From contig CANTDZ010000010.1 of the NCBI GenBank assembly GCA_947652665.1, positions 1 to 42,413 of the forward strand: a stretch of 42,413 nt of DNA, in the 5' to 3' direction. How positions within the stretch are numbered: position 1 is the first letter of the stretch; each line of letters begins with the position of its first letter. Source of the DNA: an uncultured Clostridia bacterium (lineage in GTDB: Bacteria; Bacillota; Clostridia; Oscillospirales; Acutalibacteraceae). The position numbers and the translations under genes were made by a program. The notes beneath the pieces were generated by a model. It was not told where the DNA came from. It made no database searches and worked only from the letters and a program-made list of their open reading frames with translations. Of the stretch, positions 7,661 to 13,539 are shown in pieces.

Positions 7661-7669
7661 TCTGTCTTT

Positions 7670-7698
7670 ATTATAGCAGGATTTCCGGCCTTTGTCAA
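7670..7698 (-). promoter_or_regulatory. Promoter of the antisense antitoxin RNA
   Basis: Perfect TTGACA (7693-7698), 17 bases, perfect TATAAT (7670-7675) on the minus strand. It is much stronger than the toxin promoter, as expected for a type I antitoxin. It starts only six bases past the pepC stop. Confidence 0.92.
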
Positions 7699-7704
7699 CG
7701 CTCC

Positions 7705-9042
7705 TTACAGCGCCAGCGAACCCATGGGGTCCCAAGGCTCCAGGGCGATGGGCGGCTGCTCCAGTTCCTGCTTCTGGGCGTCCGTCAGGTACTTCTTGTT
7801 CACCACGATCTGGTAGGTGTACTCGCTGAACCACTCGTCGCTCATGACATAGTAGCCGTCCTCGCCGGGCTCTTTGCCCCAGCTGTTTTCCACGCGCCAG
7901 CGGGTGGGCTTGCCGTCCTCATCCAGGTTGACCCCCTGGAACACCATGGCGTGGGTCATCAGGCTGTCGCCGTAATCCAGGCGCTGGGCCTTGTCCATGC
8001 CGAAGGTGGTGCCAAAGAGCTCGTCGACCCGCACGGCCTCCAAATCCATGATGCCGCCGTCGCGGATGGAATCCTGGCCCACGTCGCAGCCGAACCACAC
8101 GGGCTTGCCGTCCTTCATCTGGGCGATGGCCGCGGCCTTTAGGTCTTCAATGGGCAGGTTCAGGTACTTGACCGGGCGGCCCTCCACGATGTTGCCCAGC
8201 ATCTTGACGGTGTAGGTCTTGTGGTAGGGCTTGTCGGCGGTGGGGGCGTTGATGAGGCTGACATAATCGTCCATGTCCCAGCCCACGTATTTCTGGAAGA
8301 AGTCCTGGCCGGTCAGGTTCTCGTCGCGGATGAACTCTTTCTTTTTGTTCTGGATTTCAAAGGTAAAGGTCTGCGGGGGCGTGCCCAGGGAGACGCACAG
8401 AATGTCATAGATGGTCTGCATCATGGCGTCTTTCTCTGCGCGCAGGGCCTCGATGGATTTGCCGGCGGCGTGGCCTTCCCGCAGGACGCAGGCGAATTCC
8501 CGCAGCTTTTTGGTCATAAAGCGGGTCATCTCCCAGGTGCTGGAGGAGGATGCGGTTTCGGGCATGACGTCCTTGGGCACTACGCCGTATTTGTTCACCA
8601 AGTTGCAGAACATATCCCACTGGCCGCCGTCGCCCAGAGGGTCGTGCAGCAGGTGGGCGATCACCCGCCCGGCGGTGGGCTCGTCCAGGGTGCACAGGAT
8701 GTTCTCCAGGAAATAGTTGGATTTCTCCAGCTTGTCATAGAAAAGCGTGTAGCTCTGGGACAGCTCGATGTTCTCCAAGTCCAGCTTCTTCATGATGTCA
8801 AAGCGCATGGTGTTCAGCGCAGCGAACATCCAGCAGCGGCCCGACTGCTTCTGGTTGGTGATCTTCCCCTGCTCCAGGCGGATGGAATACTGGTGGCGGT
8901 CCTTGGCGTAGACCTGGGGGTCGATGGCCGACTTGACCACGCCGTTTGCGGTGCAGGCGCGCATGGCGACGTTCTTGGCCTTGTCGGCGGCAAATGCCTG
9001 GCGGTACTGTCCGAGCTGTTCGAGGGTGATGTTCTTGTCCAT
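7705..9042 (-). CDS. pepC: Aminopeptidase C (bleomycin hydrolase family, C1B)
   Basis: A cytoplasmic papain-fold cysteine aminopeptidase that trims peptides from the N-terminus. The 445-residue length is normal. The catalytic triad is visible: Cys in QKQSGRCWMFAALN (about residue 70), His in SLMTHAMVFQGV and Asn in WRVENSWGKE. The family motif LSQSYTLFYDKLEKSNYF is also present. The C-terminus ends MGSLAL, consistent with the self-compartmentalising arm of these hexamers. The start has a perfect AGGAGG site. It is downstream of the methyltransferase and ends next to the antitoxin promoter, so its transcript may run into the antisense RNA and stop at that hairpin. Confidence 0.95.
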   Translation of the reverse strand: MDKNITLEQLGQYRQAFAADKAKNVAMRACTANGVVKSAIDPQVYAKDRHQYSIRLEQGKITNQKQSGRCWMFAALNTMRFDIMKKLDLENIELSQSYTLFYDKLEKSNYFLENILCTLDEPTAGRVIAHLLHDPLGDGGQWDMFCNLVNKYGVVPKDVMPETASSSSTWEMTRFMTKKLREFACVLREGHAAGKSIEALRAEKDAMMQTIYDILCVSLGTPPQTFTFEIQNKKKEFIRDENLTGQDFFQKYVGWDMDDYVSLINAPTADKPYHKTYTVKMLGNIVEGRPVKYLNLPIEDLKAAAIAQMKDGKPVWFGCDVGQDSIRDGGIMDLEAVRVDELFGTTFGMDKAQRLDYGDSLMTHAMVFQGVNLDEDGKPTRWRVENSWGKEPGEDGYYVMSDEWFSEYTYQIVVNKKYLTDAQKQELEQPPIALEPWDPMGSLAL

Positions 9043-9080
9043 GGGAATGCCTCCTGATTATAGTTAAAATTTGTATGGAA

Positions 9081-9809
9081 TTACATTTTTTGAGCCGATA
9101 CCGCCAGCATCATGGGGCGGCGCATTTCGTCCGGCATACCGGGCAGGCTCATCATGCTTTGGGGCGGCTGGGGCTCGCGCACGTGGCGCAGGGCAAAACC
9201 GGCTTCCAGCAGGCCGTCCAGATAGGTGGTGAGGGTGCGGTGGTATTTGGTGACCTCCTCGCCCAGGAAGACCGCCTGGCGCTGGCCTTCGTAAAAGTAG
9301 CGGTCTACGGGGAAGTGCTGGATTTCCCCCTCCGGGCCGTAGTGCCAGTCCTGAGGCCCTTGGGCGGTGAAGACCGGGTGCTCGACCGTAAAGACGAACG
9401 TGCCGCCCGGGGCAAGCCAGCTGTGCACCTTGCGGTAAAGGCCGGGGATATCCTCTATATAATGGAGGGCCAGGGAGCTTAGCACGATGTCAAAGGAGCC
9501 GGGCCCGAAGTCTGCTTCTTCTATAGAAAGCAGGCGGTATTCGACCGCTTCCCGCCCGTTTTTCTCCCGGGCCGCATCCAGCATCTTTTGGGAGATGTCC
9601 GTGCCCAGCACCGAGGCCGCGCCGTGGTCGGCCGCCCAGGCGCAGTGCCAGCCGTAGCCGCAGCCCAGGTCGAGCACGCGCCTGCCGGTGAAATCGGGCA
9701 GCATGGCCCGGAGGGTCTCCCACTCGCCTGCCCCGGAGAGGCCCTTTTGCGAACGGAGCATCCCGCTGTATTTTTCGAAGAAGACGGGGTCGTCGTATTT
9801 GTTTTGCAT
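9081..9809 (-). CDS. Class I SAM-dependent methyltransferase
   Basis: The 242-residue protein has the Rossmann methyltransferase signature: VLDLGCGYGWHCAWAADHG (motif I, about residues 45-63), VLGTDISQKMLDAAREK (motif II with the acidic residue that binds the ribose), DIVLSSLALHYIED (motif IV) and LAPGGTFVFTVEHPVF (post-IV). It belongs to the UbiE/Methyltransf_11 group of small-molecule methyltransferases. The substrate cannot be inferred. The start follows AAGGAAAAT. A terminator-like hairpin lies between it and the upstream 84-residue gene, so it may be expressed only by read-through. Confidence 0.9.
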   Translation of the reverse strand: MQNKYDDPVFFEKYSGMLRSQKGLSGAGEWETLRAMLPDFTGRRVLDLGCGYGWHCAWAADHGAASVLGTDISQKMLDAAREKNGREAVEYRLLSIEEADFGPGSFDIVLSSLALHYIEDIPGLYRKVHSWLAPGGTFVFTVEHPVFTAQGPQDWHYGPEGEIQHFPVDRYFYEGQRQAVFLGEEVTKYHRTLTTYLDGLLEAGFALRHVREPQPPQSMMSLPGMPDEMRRPMMLAVSAQKM

Positions 9810-9827
9810 GGGGGATTTTCCTTTCTT

Positions 9828-9861
9828 CGCAGAAAAGACGGGCTGTGGAGGGCCCGTCTTT
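9828..9861 (-). terminator. Intrinsic terminator after the glyS-coupled small gene
   Basis: On the minus strand AAAGACGGGC pairs with GCCCGTCTTTT, immediately after the stop codon at 9866 and just before the methyltransferase ribosome site. Confidence 0.75.
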
Positions 9862-9865
9862 GTGC

Positions 9866-10120
9866 TTATTTTACGGCCTGTAATACCTCTATCGTTTCTA
9901 TACAGACTGCTAACTGAGCTTTCAAATCTTTTACATCTTTTTCCAATTTCGCTATGCGGTTTTTTAGCCGTTCCTGTTCTTGAAGCTTCAATTCACGGAT
10001 CGATTCCGTGTAGCTTTCGTAAATTTTCCGCTCCTTTTCCAAGTTTTCCTTAAATTCTTCGAGAGTTACGCCATAGCCATATACGGGGCTGTGACATAAT
10101 TCTTTCGTCAGCTTTTCCAT
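9866..10120 (-). CDS. Small coiled-coil protein, unknown function
   Basis: An 84-residue protein whose start overlaps the glyS stop (TAATG), indicating translational coupling. After a short N-terminal part (CHSPVYGYGVTLEEF) the rest is highly charged and helical. A heptad-like coiled coil runs from about residue 25 to 78 (LQEQERLKNRIAKLEKDVKDLKA contains regular Leu/Ile spacing). There is no signal peptide or membrane segment. The coding sequence is less GC-rich than its neighbours. I do not recognise a family. The coupling suggests co-expression with glycyl-tRNA synthetase, but no function follows from that. Confidence 0.7.
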   Translation of the reverse strand: MEKLTKELCHSPVYGYGVTLEEFKENLEKERKIYESYTESIRELKLQEQERLKNRIAKLEKDVKDLKAQLAVCIETIEVLQAVK

Positions 10121-11499
10121 TAGAACTTAATCCTCTCCGCAATGTACCCCTCCAGCGCGGAAACAGGGATGCGCTCCTGCTGCATGGTGTCGCGGTCGCG
10201 GACGGTGACGCAGTTGTCATCGGCCGTTTCAAAGTCCACAGTGATGCACAGGGGCGTGCCGATCTCGTCTTCGCGGCGATAGCGCTTGCCGATGGAGCCG
10301 GTCTCGTCGAAGTCGACCATGAAGGACTTGGAGAGATTCTCATAAATCTCCCGGGCCGGGCCGGAGAGCTTCTTGGACAGGGGCAGCACGGCGGCCTTGT
10401 AGGGGGCCATGGCCGGGTGCAGGTGCAGCACTACGCGGCTGTCGTTTTTGGCCTCGTCCAGCATCTCCACGTCGTAGGCCTCGCAGAGGAGGGCCAGGAC
10501 GGTGCGGTCCAGGCCGTAGGTGGATTCGATGATATAGGGGATGAATTTTTCGTTTGTCTCAGGGTCGAGATAATCCATCTTCTGGCCGCTGTATTCCTGG
10601 TGGCGGCTAAGGTCAAAGTCGGTGCGGTTGTGGGTGCCGTTGATCTCGCCCCAGCCGAAGGGGAACAGGTACTCGATGTCGCAGGCGGCTTTGGCATAGT
10701 GGGCCAGTTTTTCGTGGTCGTGGAAGCGCAGGGCGTTTTCCGGCAGCCCCAGATCCATAAAGAACTTCTTGCCGTACTCTTTAAAGTGCTCGTAAAGGTC
10801 GCCGTCGGTGCCTTCTTTGCAGAAGGTCTGGAACTCCATCTGCTCGAACTCAATGGTGCGGAAGGTGAAGTTGCCGGGAGTGATCTCGTTTCGGAACGCC
10901 TTGCCGATCTGCCCGATGCTGAAGGGAAGCTTGGCGCGCATGGTGCGCTGGACGTTCAGGAAGTTCACATACTCGCCCTGGGCGTTTTCGGGGCGCAGGT
11001 AGATGATGCTCTTGCTGCTCTCGGTAACGCCCCGGTAGGTCTGGAACATGAGGTTAAATTCGCGGATATCCGTGAAGTTGTGCTTGCCGCAGTGGGGGCA
11101 GGGGATGTGGTGGTCTTTTATGTACTGGAACATTTCCTCTTTGGTCATGCCGTCGGCGTGGGCTTCGGGGTCGAAGTCGTCGATGAGGTTGTCGGCCCGG
11201 TGGCGCATCTTGCACTCCTTGCAGTCCAGAAGGGGGTCGGAAAAGGACTGCACATGGCCGCTGGCCTCCCACACCCGGGGGTGCATGAGGATGTCGGCGT
11301 CGATCTCGTAGCTGTCCCGGCGCTCCTGGATGAAACGCTTGCGCCAGGCGTCTTTTACATTGTTCTTCAAACGGGTGCCCAAGGGGCCGTAATCCCACGT
11401 GTTTGCCAAGCCCCCGTAAATCTCGCTGCCAGGGAAGATGAAGCCCCTGTTTTTGCACAAGCCCGTGACCATATCCATTGTCTTATCTGTAACGTTCAT
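10120..11499 (-). CDS. glyS: Glycyl-tRNA synthetase, single-chain (alpha2) type
   Basis: The enzyme charges tRNA-Gly. This is the dimeric, eukaryote/archaea-like class II form found in many Firmicutes, not the alpha2beta2 form. The 459-residue product begins TMDMVTGLCKNRGFIFPGSEIYGG and shows class II motif 1 (GPLGTRLKNNVKDAW), the zinc-binding region (LDCKECKMRHRA ... CPHCGKHNF), motif 2 (IGKAFRNEITPGNFTFRTIEFEQME) split over the active site, and motif 3 (STYGLDRTVLALL). The C-terminal anticodon-binding domain is complete. Its promoter is about 40 bases upstream. There is no room for a T-box leader. Confidence 0.97.
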   Translation of the reverse strand: MNVTDKTMDMVTGLCKNRGFIFPGSEIYGGLANTWDYGPLGTRLKNNVKDAWRKRFIQERRDSYEIDADILMHPRVWEASGHVQSFSDPLLDCKECKMRHRADNLIDDFDPEAHADGMTKEEMFQYIKDHHIPCPHCGKHNFTDIREFNLMFQTYRGVTESSKSIIYLRPENAQGEYVNFLNVQRTMRAKLPFSIGQIGKAFRNEITPGNFTFRTIEFEQMEFQTFCKEGTDGDLYEHFKEYGKKFFMDLGLPENALRFHDHEKLAHYAKAACDIEYLFPFGWGEINGTHNRTDFDLSRHQEYSGQKMDYLDPETNEKFIPYIIESTYGLDRTVLALLCEAYDVEMLDEAKNDSRVVLHLHPAMAPYKAAVLPLSKKLSGPAREIYENLSKSFMVDFDETGSIGKRYRREDEIGTPLCITVDFETADDNCVTVRDRDTMQQERIPVSALEGYIAERIKF

Positions 11500-11540
11500 T
11501 TTGCTGCGCCTGCCTCTCCATAAAATCGTTTTCTTTTGGC

Positions 11541-11569
11541 ATTATACCAAACTGCGGGGAAGTTTGCAA
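11541..11569 (-). promoter_or_regulatory. Promoter of glyS
   Basis: On the minus strand TTGCAA (11564-11569), 17 bases, perfect TATAAT (11541-11546). Its -35 box is separated by one base from the -35 box of the divergent RNA promoter. Confidence 0.85.
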
Positions 11570-11570
11570 G

Positions 11571-11599
11571 TTGACAGCGGAGAAAAGTTGCGCTATAAT
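11571..11599 (+). promoter_or_regulatory. Promoter of the second antisense-type RNA
   Basis: Perfect TTGACA (11571-11576), 17 bases, perfect TATAAT (11594-11599). Same quality as the antitoxin promoter at 7670-7698. Confidence 0.9.
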
Positions 11600-11605
11600 A
11601 GAAGC

Positions 11606-11703
11606 AGGAAAAGAAAAAGAGCCTGCCGATATACGGCTGGCCAAGGTTAGCTATGTTTTTATTAACTAAAAGTAGCTGCCCGTGCCGGGGCGGCTACTTT
11701 TTT
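11606..11703 (+). ncRNA. Orphan paralogue of the type I antitoxin RNA
   Basis: The predicted RNA of about 98 bases starts a few bases after the TATAAT box and ends at a strong hairpin (GTAGC...GCTAC, 11672-11697) with six T. It carries AAAGAGCCTGCCGATA then ACGGCTGGCC (11613-11642), which differs from the antitoxin RNA of the 7.5 kb locus at one position in the shared box. Its terminator (GCCGGGGCGGCTACTTTTTTGTG) is also similar. On the opposite strand, where the toxin should be, only a C-terminal DTKK-stop-like end next to the terminator resembles the toxin; there is no membrane segment, start or ribosome site. I infer a solitary antitoxin left after loss of its toxin gene. Confidence 0.72.
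11609..11641 (-). terminator. Remnant toxin-side terminator of the second locus
   Basis: On the minus strand GCCAGCCG pairs with CGGCAGGC (one A-A mismatch), then TCTTTTTCTTTT. This is the same hairpin that ends the toxin mRNA at 7632-7660, and it now faces a missing gene. Confidence 0.6.
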
Positions 11704-11752
11704 GTGTCTTTTAGCGCTGAAAAAATTTTGCCCCAGAAACCAGTTTGCCCGA

Positions 11753-11781
11753 TTGTAATTTGCAGACCGGTGTGGTACAAT
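11753..11781 (+). promoter_or_regulatory. Promoter of fakA-recG
   Basis: TTGTAA (11753-11758), 17 bases, TACAAT (11776-11781). Expected transcript start is near 11788, which bears on the choice of the fakA start codon. Confidence 0.7.
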
Positions 11782-11836
11782 AAGAAAAAGTATGGCTAGA
11801 ACAGGACAAGCGATTGATTTTAAGGATGTGTTACTT

Positions 11837-13534
11837 GTGATACAGGGATATCAGTTTAAAAATGCGGTAGTTTCGGGATCAAACAACATTGCCAAGTACA
11901 AGAAGCAGGTAAACGAGTTGAATATATTCCCGGTGCCGGACGGCGATACGGGGACGAATATGTCCATGACGGCCGGAGCTGCGGCGGACCGGGTGAAGGA
12001 GCTCCCCGAGGAGATCAGCGTGGGGGAGGCCGCTAAGGCCGTAGCGTCCACTATGCTGCGCAATGCCAGGGGGAATTCCGGCGTAATTTTGTCGCTGCTG
12101 TTCCGGGGGCTTTCCAAGGGATTAGAGGGCCTGCAGGAGGCCGGGGCCGAGGATTTGGTGAAGGCGCTGGAATTGGGCGTTGAGGAAGCCTATAAGGCCG
12201 TTATGAAGCCTACGGAGGGCACGATGCTCACCGTGGCCCGGGTGGCGGCAGAGAAGGGCCGGGAGGCTTTGGAAACCGGCTGCGAAGACCCCGTGCAGGT
12301 CTGGGACGCCGTGTGCATCGGCGCGGGGCAGGCCCTGGAGGAAACCCCGGAGCTGCTGCCTGTCCTTAAGCGCGCAGGGGTCGTGGATGCCGGCGGGCAG
12401 GGTGTCTGCCTCATTTTTGAGGGGATGCTCAGCGTGTTCCAAGACGGCATCATGATCGAATCCGGCCTTTCCGAGGAGGAGAAGGCTCAGGAGACTGCCG
12501 AGTTCTTCCGCAACGTGGCGGCAGAGTTCGACAGCGAGATCAACTTTACCTATTGCACCGAGTTTATTGTGGGCCGCGACCCGGAGGTCACCAAAGACCC
12601 CCTGGATCTGCGCCTGTTCCTGGAGACCATCGGCGACTGCGTGGTGGTAGTCGACGACGAGGAGATCATCAAGACCCATGTGCACACCGAGAACCCCGGC
12701 AACGCCCTGCAGGCGGCGCTCCAGTATGGCCAGCTGCTGACGGTGAAGATCGAGAACATGAAGGAGCAGCACCGCAAGGCCGCCGAGGAAAACGAAGCCT
12801 TGAAAGCGTCCGCGGCCGTGAAGGAACCGGAAGCCAAGCCCGCCCTGGCCCCCCAGGAGCCTGTGGAGGAAATGGGCTTTATCTCCGTGGCGGCCGGCGA
12901 AGGCCTCAAGGGGCTGTTTACGGACTTGGGCTGTGCCGTGGTCGTCAGCGGCGGCCAGACCATGAACCCCAGCACCGAAGACCTCCTGCAGGCTGTGCTG
13001 GCTACCCCGGCCAAGAAAGTCTTCATCCTGCCCAACAACAAGAATATCATCATGGCCGCCGAGCAGGTGGTGCCTCTGGTCACCGACCGGGAAGTGGTGG
13101 TGCTGCCTACCCGCACCATCCCCCAGGGCATTTCCGCCATGCTGGCCTTTGACCCCGACAGCGATCCCGACGAGAACCAGCAGCAAATGCTGGACGCCGC
13201 CGGGAACGTAGACACCGGCCTGGTCACCTTTGCCGCCCGGGACTCCGAGTTCGGCAGCTCCACCATCCGGCAGGGGGACATCCTGGGCCTGAAAAACGGC
13301 AAGCTGGATTATATCGAAAAGGACCCCGTCAGCGCTTGTGTAAGGGTGGCGCGGTCCCTGGCCAGGAAGCATGCGGACACGTCGTTTATCACGCTCATTT
13401 ACGGCGAGGGCATTTCGGCCCAGCAGGCCGAGGAAGCCAAGCGCCTGCTGGCGGCGAAGGTCAGCGCGGACGTGGAGATCACCCTGGTAGAGGGCGGACA
13501 GCCGGTCTACTACTTCATCATTTCGGTCGAGTAA
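11837..13534 (+). CDS. fakA: DAK2/DhaL-domain kinase, FakA (YloV) family
   Basis: FakA phosphorylates fatty acids held by FakB (DegV) proteins, feeding exogenous acids into phospholipids. The N-terminal DhaL-like kinase domain has the nucleotide and magnesium motif LNIFPVPDGDTGTNMSM and ARGNSGVILSLLFRGL. The middle and C-terminal domains, including FILPNNKNIIMAAEQV and the closing EITLVEGGQPVYYFIISVE, fit the whole-length family (about 550 residues). The start is uncertain. ATG 11792 would leave only about four untranslated bases and no ribosome site. GTG 11837, chosen here, follows AAGGA by ten bases and gives an N-terminus (IQGYQFKNAVVSGSNNI) like homologues. recG follows after five bases. 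Confidence 0.9.
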   Translation: MIQGYQFKNAVVSGSNNIAKYKKQVNELNIFPVPDGDTGTNMSMTAGAAADRVKELPEEISVGEAAKAVASTMLRNARGNSGVILSLLFRGLSKGLEGLQEAGAEDLVKALELGVEEAYKAVMKPTEGTMLTVARVAAEKGREALETGCEDPVQVWDAVCIGAGQALEETPELLPVLKRAGVVDAGGQGVCLIFEGMLSVFQDGIMIESGLSEEEKAQETAEFFRNVAAEFDSEINFTYCTEFIVGRDPEVTKDPLDLRLFLETIGDCVVVVDDEEIIKTHVHTENPGNALQAALQYGQLLTVKIENMKEQHRKAAEENEALKASAAVKEPEAKPALAPQEPVEEMGFISVAAGEGLKGLFTDLGCAVVVSGGQTMNPSTEDLLQAVLATPAKKVFILPNNKNIIMAAEQVVPLVTDREVVVLPTRTIPQGISAMLAFDPDSDPDENQQQMLDAAGNVDTGLVTFAARDSEFGSSTIRQGDILGLKNGKLDYIEKDPVSACVRVARSLARKHADTSFITLIYGEGISAQQAEEAKRLLAAKVSADVEITLVEGGQPVYYFIISVE

Positions 13535-13539
13535 ATTTT

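Larger units (their letters stand above)
7571..7663 (-). ncRNA. Antisense RNA antitoxin of the type I toxin locus
   Basis: A consensus promoter at 7670-7698 on the minus strand should start a transcript near 7663 that ends at the hairpin near 7571. The RNA of about 90 bases would be complementary to the toxin stop codon and the whole 3' untranslated region of the toxin mRNA. Its 5' part contains AAAGAGCCTGCCGATA followed by ACGGCTGGCC, nearly identical to a second locus at 11613-11642. The arrangement (convergent genes, overlap at the toxin 3' end) matches txpA/RatA and bsrG/SR4 of Bacillus subtilis. No coding frame of interest is present. Confidence 0.82.

Noticed and set aside
9043-9075. 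TATAAT box directly before pepC as its promoter
   Set aside because: It would place the transcription start at the ribosome site and has no -35 partner; chance AT-rich match is more likely.
11500-11540. T-box or other leader for glyS
   Set aside because: Only about 35 bases separate the promoter from the start codon, too short for a T-box.
11704-11791. A toxin gene partner for the second antisense RNA
   Set aside because: The minus-strand frame ending in KDTKK has no ribosome site, no start like the toxin and no membrane helix; only its end beside the terminator is toxin-like.
12122-13372. Minus-strand open frame within fakA, and similar frames within recG
   Set aside because: Compositional shadows rich in His, Leu and Gly, fully overlapping well-identified genes.
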